Assembly (NCBI GenBank): GCA_024234995.1
Contig: JACKNF010000008.1
Location: 1-64,000, forward strand
Length of the DNA stretch: 64,000 nucleotides
Reading direction: 5' to 3'
Source of the DNA: Gammaproteobacteria bacterium
Lineage (GTDB): Bacteria; Pseudomonadota; Gammaproteobacteria; Competibacterales; Competibacteraceae
Below the pieces are notes generated by a model. It did no database searches. It was not told where the DNA came from and saw nothing but the letters and a program-made list of their open reading frames with translations. This document shows positions 1 to 8,158 of the stretch, piece after piece. Numbering within the stretch: position 1 is the first letter of the stretch; each line of letters opens with the position of its first letter. The position numbers were made by a program, and so were the translations under genes.

Positions 1-125
1 TGGTCAGGATGATGTCTTGTTCGAAACGATGGCCTTTGAAGTCAATCATGCAGGTTCTCAAGTGGAGGATGGGGTGGGTGCGTAGCTTACCGAAATCAGG
101 CCCTCTCAGCTAACGCAACAGAACC
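1..125 (-). mobile_element. IS6-family insertion sequence, one end only
   Basis: On the minus strand an ATG at 49 opens a frame reading MIDFKGHRFEQDIILT that runs off the left edge. This resembles the start of IS6/IS26-type DDE transposases, which begin with a short M-x-x-FKG-x-x-F segment. About 65 bases outside it, at 115-125, the minus strand reads GGTTCTGTTGC, which fits the terminal repeat of that family. I infer that the element ends at about 125 and that its transposase lies to the left of the window. Only 16 codons are visible, so the family call is tentative. Confidence 0.55.
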
Positions 126-188
126 TTACCGAATATAATTAGAACTTTTAGCGGGCTACTGGTTATTTGGCTGAAAAAGATCAACCCT

Positions 189-3100
189 TTACTTTTTCAA
201 CTGCCAACTCTTCTGTACCTTCTCCAGCATGGCATTAACCTGCGTTCGTAAATCCTCGGATAATTCCTTTGTGCCATCGCCGCATTCGATGCGAACAAAC
301 AGCCGCATCGGGAATGCATGAGTGGCTTGCAATGTTGTCAGTTCTGGTATGACGTCAGCCAGGTCCTGGACCTCATGGGTCGCTAATTCAATTTCCGCAA
401 TGGCAATTTGGGTGTGATAAGCCGGTTTTTGGCCGTAATCCACGGTCGGGGTAATCTTCAAGGGCGCGGCCATTTTCTCCCGCAGCGTCACTTGTGCGGC
501 AGCGGCAATCTCGCAAGGCCATGTCCCGGTAGCTTCCAAATAATTCGCCTGCAACGCGCCATTGATCGCGTCGCAAACCGTTTTCCACGGCAGTGGCAGG
601 CTGTTTTTCGCGGACAAGGCTTGGGCGATCGCCGCTACCGTGGCCTGACCATTCACCCAAGCATCGGGCAAGGCGGCGGGTAAGAGTTCCAGCACGTTGA
701 TCGCGGGCGGTGGCAAGCGCAGGGTAGCGGCTTCAGTTAAAACGCCGGTGGGAATCGGTTCCGCCCACAGGCTACTGGGCGGATTGACCAGCCAGAGCGT
801 TCCGGCAACCACAGCGGATTGAATGGCCGCATCCACCGTCGCCCGCTCAGTTTTGGGAATGAACAGCGGTTCTTCATAACCGCCGCCTTTATCCACCTGA
901 ATCGAATGTCCGCCCTGAAAATAGTCGTAGAGTTGACGGACGGTCAGCACATCGCTCGTCCATAGACCCGGCAAGCGACCAGGGGTCAGTAATACACTGT
1001 CCAGTTCCACCAGCGTAGCCGCTTCCGGCAGTACCAATTCCAAATCCTTGTCCGTCATGACCGCATCATCCGGGCGGGTGCGCCACCAGGCCCGGACGCT
1101 GCGATCTGGGCGCGTCAGCAGCAGCACGAACGCGCCGTTGACACAACCATCAGCCAGCGTGTCGTAGAGGTATTGCGTCCGCAGCATCTTGGGCAACGCC
1201 GGGCGTTCGGCAAAAGCGTTGACCAGCACTTTAACCCGCTGCCGGGTGTCGCCGGGATGCCAGAGGTGATAAGGACCACTGGGCAACAGCGCGTCGACGT
1301 CGAGCGTGGCGTCCATGATCCGCGCCTCGGCATGCGCCTTGACCGCATCGAAGAGCGGGTCGCCGCTAACGGTCAGGCGAAACGCGACCGGTTGCTGATG
1401 AGCGGCCAGCGTAACGCCAATACAGTAGGCTTGCCGCAACAGACCGGGAACCGCTTGTTTGGCCGCTTGCAGCTTTGTCTGTAACTGGTTCTTGCGGGCT
1501 GGGTCCACCGTGGCCTCCAGCTTGCCGAGATCGGCATCGACCTTCTCCCAAGCCAGATAATCCTTGATGCGCGCTTCGACCGCCCGCAGCCCGTCGCGGG
1601 AGGGAACGACCAGCACGATGGCATTGGGATAGGCGCGCGGGGTGTTAGGGCCGGTCTTTTCGGTCAGAAACCGCACGGCGTCCGGGCTGGGATCACTGGC
1701 TTCCGATGCGGTGTTCGGGCCAAGAATGGCAAAATGAAACGCGCCGTCATCCTCAATGTCGCTCGGCTGTTTGGGCTGGAGATGGAGGCGAACGCCCAGT
1801 CCGGGCGGAACCTGGAACCAGGTTTTCAGCTTGCCGATTTCCTTTTCCAGCCGGTCTTTCACGACATCGGTCACGATGTCCTTTTCAGCCTGGTCGTGCA
1901 TGTGTTTGAGGTTGGGGCGATTGCCTAGCCGCCATTCTTTCGGCAACGTGGCGTCCGTGGCGGTGTCGGTATGTTGATCGTCCAGCCAATGACTGTCCTC
2001 CGCCCAACCGCGCAAGCCTTTTTCCAGATTGATTTTGTCGGGACGAGTGGGGCCAATCAGCCGCGTCAGTTCCTTGAGCTTGGCGGTGCGGCCAATCGGC
2101 TGCGAGTGCAGGAAGGTGGCAACAACCGCCTGTTCCAGTTCGCGGTGCTTCAAGCCAATGGTTTGATCTTGCCAACGGCGGGCGCATTCGAGTTCACCGA
2201 TCAACAAGCCTTTCCATTCGTGCTTATGGCCGCTGTCGTCTTCATTTTCAGCGTAAATGCAGAGTTCACGGGTCGCAGCGGCCAAATCCGTTTGCGCTGG
2301 CGTATTGAGAAAGACCGAGGGTCCGACCAACGGGCTGTCATCCCAGTGTTCGGCATCCCGCAACGCCAGCGCAAAGGTGCGTAATACGCCACGGGTTTTT
2401 TGGAAGCGATCCAGTCCCACCCACTTGGTATAAAACACCTCGGTCAAGTCAGGATGAAAGGGGTAGCTTTGCACAAAGTCGTTTTCGACCTTTTTGCCTT
2501 TGGCGCTGTCATCGAAAACCTGAATGCCTTTGAGGGCGGCAATGACGTGCGGCTTAAAGGCGTTGCGATCCCGGATGGATTCCGGGGTGAAAAAGCGTCG
2601 GCGCAAGACTTCGGCGGCGTCTTCCTTCACCACCGGTTCAACGGCGCTTTCGCTCTGGCGGCGGTAAATGTCGTACAACTGGCCCTGCAAACGACGACCG
2701 AGCGTGTCATTTTTGTCGGGATCACTGGCCAGTAACGAGGCGATCACCGCGCAACGTGGGGTTTTGACGATGGCTTGCGTCAAGCCCTGGAAGAAATCAA
2801 TCAACGCATCCCAGCCCTTTGGGTCCTGACTGTACCGGCCACGGGCGTACATCATCACTTCGTCGATCAGCACCAGGATACTCAAGCCCTGCTGCGTGAC
2901 CGATTCGAGCAGGGGGCTAATGACCGATTCTGCCGGGGCGCTGGTGCGTTCCTCGGCTTGACCGTCATCGCGCATTTGCGCTAATCCGGCGTCACCGGCT
3001 AATTGATAGGCCAGCAGGCTCCACGGTTGTTTGAGGCGGCGGGTTTGACCGTTCGGGGCGCGAACCTCCAAGCCTCTTTCCAGGTCCAGCTTGTCAAAAC

Positions 3101-3512
3101 ACAAGGCGACCACGCGGGCATGAGGCGGCGTTTGGCCGATGTGTTGTACGAACTCATCCACGGCAGGCAAGGTCGGCAGATGGACCGGATCGTGAAAGAG
3201 ATGGCGCAGGGTAATCAGGGTATGAGTTTTGCCGCCGCCGTAGGTCAGTTCCAATTGCTGCACGGCTTTGTCGTTCTGACCGGCCAGCCGCAGGGCGACA
3301 TCCTTCGCCAGTTCGCGCAGGTTATGGGTGGGATAGGTCAGGGCGAAAAACGGGTGCGGGTCTTCATACAGCGGGCGCTTACCGCTTTGCATCAGTACTT
3401 CGTAGAGATCGGCGGCAAATTGGTTGAGCGCCAGTTCGCCGGTGCGGAGGTCTTCGCGCAGCGTGACGACGTGATGCCAAGGTTTCCAAGGAAGTTGCGA
3501 AGATGGATCCAT
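189..3512 (-). CDS. DUF499 (COG1483) large ATPase of a methylase-linked defence operon
   Basis: A 1107-residue predicted P-loop ATPase of the DUF499/COG1483 family. A Walker A-like segment, GGGKTHTL, lies near residue 92 and a Walker B-like strand, ILVLIDEV, near residue 212. The rest is a long, mostly soluble protein with an alpha-helical C-terminus. Family members are usually paired with DUF1156 (COG1743) adenine DNA methylases in defence islands, and that is the case here: the methylase remnant lies upstream in the same direction, separated only by a small toxin-antitoxin pair. The gene starts 13 bases after the toxin gene, so co-transcription is likely. The frame is intact although the partner methylase is broken. 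The molecular role of DUF499 is not established; ATP-dependent action on DNA or on the methylase is an inference from the family and context. Confidence 0.8.
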   Translation of the reverse strand: MDPSSQLPWKPWHHVVTLREDLRTGELALNQFAADLYEVLMQSGKRPLYEDPHPFFALTYPTHNLRELAKDVALRLAGQNDKAVQQLELTYGGGKTHTLITLRHLFHDPVHLPTLPAVDEFVQHIGQTPPHARVVALCFDKLDLERGLEVRAPNGQTRRLKQPWSLLAYQLAGDAGLAQMRDDGQAEERTSAPAESVISPLLESVTQQGLSILVLIDEVMMYARGRYSQDPKGWDALIDFFQGLTQAIVKTPRCAVIASLLASDPDKNDTLGRRLQGQLYDIYRRQSESAVEPVVKEDAAEVLRRRFFTPESIRDRNAFKPHVIAALKGIQVFDDSAKGKKVENDFVQSYPFHPDLTEVFYTKWVGLDRFQKTRGVLRTFALALRDAEHWDDSPLVGPSVFLNTPAQTDLAAATRELCIYAENEDDSGHKHEWKGLLIGELECARRWQDQTIGLKHRELEQAVVATFLHSQPIGRTAKLKELTRLIGPTRPDKINLEKGLRGWAEDSHWLDDQHTDTATDATLPKEWRLGNRPNLKHMHDQAEKDIVTDVVKDRLEKEIGKLKTWFQVPPGLGVRLHLQPKQPSDIEDDGAFHFAILGPNTASEASDPSPDAVRFLTEKTGPNTPRAYPNAIVLVVPSRDGLRAVEARIKDYLAWEKVDADLGKLEATVDPARKNQLQTKLQAAKQAVPGLLRQAYCIGVTLAAHQQPVAFRLTVSGDPLFDAVKAHAEARIMDATLDVDALLPSGPYHLWHPGDTRQRVKVLVNAFAERPALPKMLRTQYLYDTLADGCVNGAFVLLLTRPDRSVRAWWRTRPDDAVMTDKDLELVLPEAATLVELDSVLLTPGRLPGLWTSDVLTVRQLYDYFQGGHSIQVDKGGGYEEPLFIPKTERATVDAAIQSAVVAGTLWLVNPPSSLWAEPIPTGVLTEAATLRLPPPAINVLELLPAALPDAWVNGQATVAAIAQALSAKNSLPLPWKTVCDAINGALQANYLEATGTWPCEIAAAAQVTLREKMAAPLKITPTVDYGQKPAYHTQIAIAEIELATHEVQDLADVIPELTTLQATHAFPMRLFVRIECGDGTKELSEDLRTQVNAMLEKVQKSWQLKK

Positions 3513-3525
3513 GTGACTGCTCCAG

Positions 3526-3915
3526 TTATGGCCTTCCCAGCGTCGCCGCTTCCTCGATAACCCGTATCAGAGCGGGTTTATCTGCGGAAACGACTTGATC
3601 CGGCAAATGTTTATGATGAGGAAAACTCGCTAAGTCGGGAAAATGCGGGGTGTCATCGTAACGAAACGCCAAAGCTCGGCTCACATCTTGGCAATGATAG
3701 CGATACCCCAAGGTCTGCAACCTTTCTTCCGCTACGATCACGGCTTCGCTGACTTCCAATAAATAGCCGCTGGCAAAGCGAATACGCAGCCGGAGATTGA
3801 CGCGCTCCGACGTCAGAATTTCCTCTTCGTAACGCTCGACATAAGCATCCGCGTACTGTTTTACTGCCGTTTCGACCTCGGCCAGATAAGCCGTCAATTG
3901 TTTATGCAGCATCAC
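3526..3915 (-). CDS. TumE-family (DUF6516) toxin
   Basis: A protein of about 129 residues resembling the TumE/DUF6516 toxin family: an N-terminal helix, a central beta-rich part rich in Arg and Glu (around RLRIRFASGYLLEVSEAVIV), and a C-terminal segment with HYHC/FRYDD-like and PHHKH features. The start can be GTG at 3915 or ATG at 3912. It overlaps the end of the upstream small gene by 11-14 bases, the layout usual for antitoxin-toxin pairs. It sits between a methylase fragment and the DUF499 ATPase, all in one direction. The toxic activity of this family is not clear from sequence. The family assignment is by pattern recognition, not alignment. Confidence 0.6.
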   Translation of the reverse strand: MMLHKQLTAYLAEVETAVKQYADAYVERYEEEILTSERVNLRLRIRFASGYLLEVSEAVIVAEERLQTLGYRYHCQDVSRALAFRYDDTPHFPDLASFPHHKHLPDQVVSADKPALIRVIEEAATLGRP

Positions 3916-4132
3916 GCAGGCGCTGCTCTAGTTCACGGCGAATGGCCAGATAGTGCTGGTAGTCATTGGCCCACTCGACGAAATTGGTCTCATCCGTCAT
4001 TTGTCCGCCGCTATAACGATTGAAAAATTCTTCTGATTCGAGGCCATAGCGGGTTTCGTATCGGCTCAGGCGCTTAGAAATGGCGATGAGCGCATCCACC
4101 GGCGAATCATATTGAAGGGTCTGCTTGCGCAT
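3902..4132 (-). CDS. Small antitoxin-like partner of the TumE-family gene
   Basis: A 76-residue, highly charged, helical protein whose gene precedes and overlaps the TumE-like toxin gene. A GAGGA ribosome site lies upstream of the ATG. It has no obvious helix-turn-helix, unlike the classical TumA, so its role as antitoxin rests on gene order, size and overlap. The C-terminus, rich in Glu and Arg (ELEQRLRD), could form the toxin-binding helix. It begins 14 bases after the end of the methylase remnant, so it was probably in the same transcript before the IS insertion. Confidence 0.5.
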   Translation of the reverse strand: MRKQTLQYDSPVDALIAISKRLSRYETRYGLESEEFFNRYSGGQMTDETNFVEWANDYQHYLAIRRELEQRLRDAA

Positions 4133-4146
4133 CTTTGTTTCCTCGT

Positions 4147-5187
4147 CTAAAAGTTCAACAGCAAGTCTTTGGATTCCGGCTTGGCGATCTTCACTCCGAT
4201 ATGATTGCTCAGGTTTTCCAGCACGGCGCGTTCTTCACTGCTGGCCACAGCCAGTTCAATCAACGCTTGCAATACGCGCTTGAACAATTCCTGCTGGCGC
4301 AAACCGTTGGCGTCGAGATATTCGTCCACGTCGGCTACATGCCCCGCTTTCCATAACTGCATCAGCCGGTGAATGCGGTCAATTAGCGGGATTGAACGCC
4401 CGCCCGGCGCTGCATAACCCAGGTTCTTGTCCTTGCGCTGATTCCAGGCTTTGAGTTTGACAGTCGCGCCACCGGATTGGGCAACGTCGGCGTCTTCTTC
4501 GGGCGCGTCTTCATCGTCGTCAGACATTTGGGCAGCGGCGGTTTTCGGGCTGGCGAGTAAATCCCAGGTTTGCACCAAATCCCGGTCAGATAGGCCGCAG
4601 GATTGCCCGTACAAGATCACTTGCCCAATGGGCGCGGGTTCAAAGCCGAAATCGTGGCGGTGCAGCAGGTAATAGGCGGTCAGCGCATCGAGACTTTCGG
4701 CGGCGGCGCTGGCTCCATCGGCGTTCTCCCGCGACAGCACCCGCCCCACCACGAAATCCACGACAAACCGGCGAACGTGAATGAGAAAGTCGCCAATGGT
4801 CATGAAGCCGCCGCCTTCCTTTTTCACCACCGGATATTGACTGAAGGCTTGCAAAGCCGGGCCGGTGGCGGCCCACACGAAATCCGGGCCGCGAATCCCG
4901 GCGTCCCAGAAGTCGCGCAATTGCTGGGTGATGTGGTCGCGCATTTCGGCCAGTACCGGGCTTTCCCAACCGGGGCGAACGGTGGCCGGGCGCTTTTTGC
5001 AGACCATCCAGATCGAGGAAGCCAGCGCGGCGGAAGCCATTGCGCGAGTGCGATTGGCCATTTCGGTTTGAATCGGCCAACTGGCGGTGACGACAAAACC
5101 GGCCTTGATCATGGCGGAAACCAGCGTTTCCCAGGCGTCCGGTTGTTTGTGGGCGAACACTACGACAAAGCGCCCGTTGGGTTTTAA
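4147..5187 (-). pseudogene. DUF1156 (COG1743) DNA adenine methylase, C-terminal fragment
   Basis: About 345 codons of the C-terminal part of a DUF1156-type DNA methylase. The fragment opens at LLKPNGRFVVVFAHK, the beta strand after the catalytic region, and includes the typical W-E-T-L and WPI-x-TE segments followed by the long C-terminal helical domain. The N-terminal part, with the DUF1156 domain, the SAM pocket and the NPPY-type motif, is missing. The break coincides with the end of an IS5-type element, and the sequence beyond that element does not continue the gene, so a deletion or rearrangement accompanied the insertion. A Met supplied by the IS end could allow translation of a fragment, but no methylase activity is expected. 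Such enzymes normally work with the DUF499 ATPase encoded downstream. Confidence 0.75.
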
Positions 5188-6000
5188 GAGCCTGTTCACA
5201 AAGTTGCTAAGCGCTTGAGGATGAGGTTTGAGGCCAGGAAGTAGATCATAGTTTCGGAGGTTTTAGGGTTGTGCTCATAGTCTTTGGATAGACGGCGGTA
5301 CCAGTTGAACCAACCGAAGGTTCGTTCGACGATCCAACGTTTGGGTAAGACTTTGAACTTGTGGAGTTCTGGGCGCTTGACGACTTCCAGAACATAGCCG
5401 AACATAGCCTTGCTCCAGTCGATGACACCTTGTTTGTAGCCGCCATCGACAAGGATTTTGAGGAGGTGAGGCAAGGCAACAAACAGACGGATTAGCACGA
5501 GATGAGCGCCGCGGCTCTCGGAAATGCCCGCTGAATGAACGGCAACCGCCAAGACATTCCCCATGACATCCACAGCGATATGGCGTTTGCGCCCTTTCGT
5601 CTTCTTACCTCCGTCATAGCCGTGCCGCTCTTTGTAATGCACCGTCTTCACCGACGGGCTGCTGCTCGATAATGCCAAGCGTCGGATCGGAGGTGCGCCC
5701 TGGCCTGACACGCAATTGCTGCGTAACCTGCGCAGGATCTTTCCCATAACCCTGCTGTTTTCGCCAACGCCAGAAAGTCACATAAACGCTTCGCCACGGC
5801 GGAAAATCTTTTGGCAATAAACGCCATTGGCATCCCGTTCGCTGCATATACCGGATCGCATCGACCATGCGCCTTAAAGAATGCTTGCGTGGACGCCCCT
5901 TTTGCTTCGGCTCCAGAAAAGGAGCCAAAATCACCCATTCCTCGTCGCTGATGTCCGTTCCATATCCCATGCTATTCCCTCCAAAAATTGAATGTAACGA
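5188..6000 (-). mobile_element. IS5-family (IS427-like) insertion sequence, degenerate
   Basis: The left boundary is sharp: the terminal sequence GAGCCTGTTCACAAAG begins at 5188 and abuts methylase codons, with a possible TAA target duplication at 5185-5187. The transposase occupies nearly the whole element. At the other end, near 5990-6030, I cannot find a matching inverted repeat, so the right boundary is approximate and that end may have been lost. The element explains the truncation of the DUF1156 gene. Confidence 0.7.
5196..5970 (-). pseudogene. IS5-family DDE transposase with several frameshifts
   Basis: The N-terminal part (SDEEWVILAPFLEP, then GRPRKHSLRRMVDAIRY and GCQWRLLP) and the C-terminal part (KTKGRKRHIAVD, LVDGGYKQG, KRWIVERTFGW with the catalytic Glu) are typical of IS427-group IS5 transposases, which are often made from two overlapping frames. 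Here the reading must jump more than once. The segment WEKILRRLR is in one frame, QQLRVR...PTLGII in another, and SVKT returns to the first. The first catalytic Asp, expected as D-S-Q-S-V-K-T, is disturbed at the last jump, where GII is followed by E-Q-Q. One shift could be programmed, but three suggest decay or sequence errors. Confidence 0.75.
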
Positions 6001-6126
6001 CGGGTATAGCTCAAATCCTCATGCTATATATGAATACTCTAATTTTCTTTAAATGATTGTACCTGTAAGCCAGTCATCTATTGCGGCGGCAAGGGCAGAT
6101 GAGAACAGGATGGAACTATCGGTTGG

Positions 6127-6447
6127 TTGCAGCCGGTGCATGTCATTGCGATTCTGAATGCGGTGATGATAGATAAGGTGGTGCAACGAGTGATGTTGAA
6201 GGATGAGGCCAATAAAGTTTTCTATGGCAAATGTTATCAAGATGAATTGAAACATGATCGGGATGCCCTGAATAGGCTGGACACTGCTGCCGGTGAGCGA
6301 GGGATTGAGCAAGGCCGCCAGGAAGGCTTGCAGGAAGCCATCAATCTTTATGATTTTATTCACAACGCGTTGCGGGAACGCGCAGCCCAGCTAGGTTTTC
6401 CGTTTATTTGCAAGTATCCCGAGACATTGAGTGGAGTGTCGTCATGA
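6127..6447 (+). pseudogene. Rpn-type nuclease tail fragment
   Basis: A short frame with no clear ribosome site whose middle reads DALNRLDTA...GIEQGRQEGLQEA. That is the helical, Gln/Gly/Glu-rich tail typical of Rpn-family recombination-promoting nucleases (PD-(D/E)XK transposase-like). The catalytic N-terminal domain is absent. The sequence GAATAGGCTGGACAC and the following EQGRQEG codons recur at about 6896, next to the BrnT stub, so this is one of several dispersed copies. It is probably not functional, and the true limits of the fragment are unclear. Confidence 0.45.
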
Positions 6448-6887
6448 GTACGGTGGTGACGGGGTTATATGATCAGGATTTTTATGCCTGGGCAATGAAA
6501 AATGCGGAACTGATTCGCCAAGGCCGCTTTGCGGAAACCGATCTGGAGCATATCACGGAGGAACTGGAAAGCATGGGGCGTAGTGAATGGTACGAACTGG
6601 TGGATCGGCTGGCCGTGTTGCTGGCGCATCTTTTAAAATGGCGCTACCAACCGGAGCGACGGGGTAATAGCGGGCGATTGACGATCAAGGAGCAACGGCG
6701 ACGGGTTGGATTGCGTTTGAAGAAAAGCCCGAGCCTGAAGCATGAAATTGATGAAACACTTGCCGAGGCTTATGAGACGGCTGCTTTGAAAGCCGCTAAG
6801 GAAATGAAAGTAGACGAATCCCGCTTCCCGCCGGCGTGTCCCTTTTCCCTGGAGCAAGTACTGGATCGTGATTATTGGCCGGATTGA
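6444..6887 (+). CDS. DUF29 family protein
   Basis: A 147-residue protein from the ATG at 6444, starting MSTVVTGLYDQDFYAWA. It matches the DUF29 family: Y-x-x-DF-x-AW at the start, then LRQGRF/DLEHITEELESMGRSE and an H-LLKWRYQPERR segment. DUF29 proteins of this length are widespread in cyanobacteria and some Proteobacteria. Their function is unknown, and they often sit near toxin-antitoxin and Rpn genes, as here. The frame is complete and ends YWPD, a usual end for the family. An in-frame earlier start exists but would overlap the preceding fragment without support. Confidence 0.8.
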   Translation: MSTVVTGLYDQDFYAWAMKNAELIRQGRFAETDLEHITEELESMGRSEWYELVDRLAVLLAHLLKWRYQPERRGNSGRLTIKEQRRRVGLRLKKSPSLKHEIDETLAEAYETAALKAAKEMKVDESRFPPACPFSLEQVLDRDYWPD

Positions 6888-7038
6888 TGTCGTTCTGAAT
6901 AGGCTGGACACCGCCCGGGAGGAGGGCATCGAACAAGGCCGCCAGGAAGGGGGCGTGGTTTATACTTGGCGTGATGAAACCCCGCGCCTGATTTCGGCGC
7001 GCAAGGCGACCCAACAAGAGGAGGCACAGTATGCGTGA
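6886..7038 (+). pseudogene. Rpn tail fused in frame to the BrnT toxin C-terminus
   Basis: One open frame without a start codon. Its first half, LNRLDTA...GIEQGRQEG, is the Rpn-nuclease tail repeat, and from about 6955 it continues as VVYTWRDETPRLISARKAT, the C-terminal strand and helix of a BrnT ribonuclease toxin (family signature R-I-I-S-A-R-K-A). Only about 27 BrnT codons remain; the catalytic body is gone. The stop overlaps the brnA start by 8 bases, the normal brnTA layout. So the toxin was removed by recombination exactly into a repeat copy and the antitoxin was left intact. Confidence 0.75.
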
Positions 7039-7312
7039 CGAATATGATTTCAGCGGCGCGACCGTTGCTCAGGACGTGCCGGAACTGGCCAGGCTCCAGA
7101 GCGAGGGAAATGCGGACAAGATCCGTATTTCCCTCTATGTAGAGGTTGAGGTGTTGGCGGCGTTTCGCGCCCGCGCCCGCGCGGAGGGCCAAAGCTATCA
7201 GGCGCTCATGAGCGCCGCGCTTCGGCAAAGTATCATGCCGGAAAGCGCACCCGTGACGCTCGGTGATCTGCGTCGTGTATTGCACGAAGAATTACATCCG
7301 GTATCTGCTTGA
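7031..7312 (+). CDS. brnA: BrnA-family antitoxin
   Basis: A 93-residue antitoxin beginning MRDEYDFSGA, the usual BrnA opening. It has a ribbon-helix-helix segment in its centre and second half (KIRISLYVEVEVLAAFRARA, then Q-SYQALMSAALRQ). BrnA binds and neutralises the BrnT ribonuclease and represses the operon. Here its toxin is reduced to a stub upstream, so this is an orphan antitoxin. It might still bind DNA, or neutralise a BrnT encoded elsewhere. The ATG overlaps the end of the stub by 8 bases, and AAGAGGAGG lies just upstream as the ribosome site. Confidence 0.85.
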   Translation: MRDEYDFSGATVAQDVPELARLQSEGNADKIRISLYVEVEVLAAFRARARAEGQSYQALMSAALRQSIMPESAPVTLGDLRRVLHEELHPVSA

Positions 7313-7314
7313 AT

Positions 7315-7377
7315 AACTGGCTGATCGCGTCAGGGATTCCAGAGGATCAGGCGCGGCGGCTGTTGGGGTTGGAATAG
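7315..7377 (+). repeat. Dispersed copy of the Rpn-nuclease C-terminal tail
   Basis: Twenty codons plus stop reading N-W-L-IASGIPEDQARRLLGLE, directly after brnA and in no gene of its own. The same 63 bases recur at 9561-9623. Most differences between the two copies are silent third-position changes, which shows that both descend from genuine coding sequence. It is a remnant of the end of an Rpn-family gene. Confidence 0.8.
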
Positions 7378-7436
7378 CTGGCGCAGTTTGGAAGTCCATG
7401 TACCTCTGCTATGAATGAATTCATGAGGAGAAAGCG

Positions 7437-7700
7437 ATGACACTTTCCGTCCAGTTGCCCGTCGCGTTAGAGCAGAAGCTCGCTGCTTACTGCGCGACGC
7501 ATCATCTGACCGAGAATGAAGCCATCCAGCAGGCTTTGAAGTCTCTGCTTGCGCAAGACTCCCCGGTCCCGACACCCTATGAACTGGGTCGGGATGGATT
7601 TGGAGCAGATCGCGTCCATAGTGGAGACATCGCGCGGGAAAGCAAGCAATTATTACCCGGTCTTGCGCGAAAAGCCTCGCCCTTCAGGGCGGGGATGTAG
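7437..7700 (+). pseudogene. VapB-like antitoxin, C-terminus replaced by IS605-type sequence
   Basis: From the ATG at 7437 (ribosome site GAGGAGAAAG) the protein starts MTLSVQLPVALEQKLAAYC and has a ribbon-helix-helix fold followed by the toxin-binding tail VHSGDIARESKQLL. This is the usual pattern of a VapB/RelB-type antitoxin paired with a PIN toxin. After codon 73 (about 7656) the frame enters the left end of an IS605-type element and adds 14 foreign residues. The DNA-binding half is intact, so some repressor activity is possible. The matching PIN toxin remains only as a 3' fragment beyond the element. Confidence 0.7.
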
Positions 7701-7721
7701 AGCGCACCGTGCGAAGCACGG

Positions 7722-8132
7722 TCATTCGGGTACGCGCTGTTGCGCAATGTACTGGCGCAAGACCTCAATCGGCGCACCACCACACGAGGCTGCAAAGTAA
7801 CTCGCTGACCACAATCCACCGCGCCAATAGCGTCGCGCAATATCCGGTCGTTCTTGACGCAATCGCCGGGCCGACACGCCTTTTAGCGAATTCACTAAAC
7901 CCGATACGGCGACTTTGGGCGGGTATTGAATCAACAAATGCACATGGTCGCGCTCGCCGTTAAATTCATCCAGGGTCGAATCAAAAGCGCCACAAACGGT
8001 AGAAAAAGCCGTTCTCAGTCGATCCAGCGCGTCCGCATCAAAGATTTTTCGGCGGTATTTCGGCACAAAGACCAAATGGACGTGAAGTCTAAAAACAACG
8101 TGTCTGCCGTGTCGAAGCTCGTCTTGCATCAT
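7722..8132 (-). CDS. tnpA: TnpA, Y1 HUH transposase of an IS605-type element
   Basis: A 136-residue REP/IS200-type Y1 transposase, the usual length for the family. It has the first strand VHLVFVPKYRR, the HUH motif as D-HVH-LLIQYPP near residue 62, and a C-terminal helix with the likely nucleophilic Tyr in LRQYIAQQ. TnpA cuts and rejoins single-stranded element ends at hairpins such as those at the two ends of this element. The frame is complete, so the element may be mobile. It is divergent from tnpB. The start is either of two adjacent ATG codons. Confidence 0.92.
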   Translation of the reverse strand: MMQDELRHGRHVVFRLHVHLVFVPKYRRKIFDADALDRLRTAFSTVCGAFDSTLDEFNGERDHVHLLIQYPPKVAVSGLVNSLKGVSARRLRQERPDIARRYWRGGLWSASYFAASCGGAPIEVLRQYIAQQRVPE

Positions 8133-8158
8133 ATTAGACCAATTTGTATAATGGATGA

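Noticed and set aside
5995..6120. Remaining N-terminal half of the DUF1156 methylase beyond the IS5-type element
   Set aside because: No methylase-like codons in any minus-strand frame there; the half is missing rather than merely displaced by the insertion.
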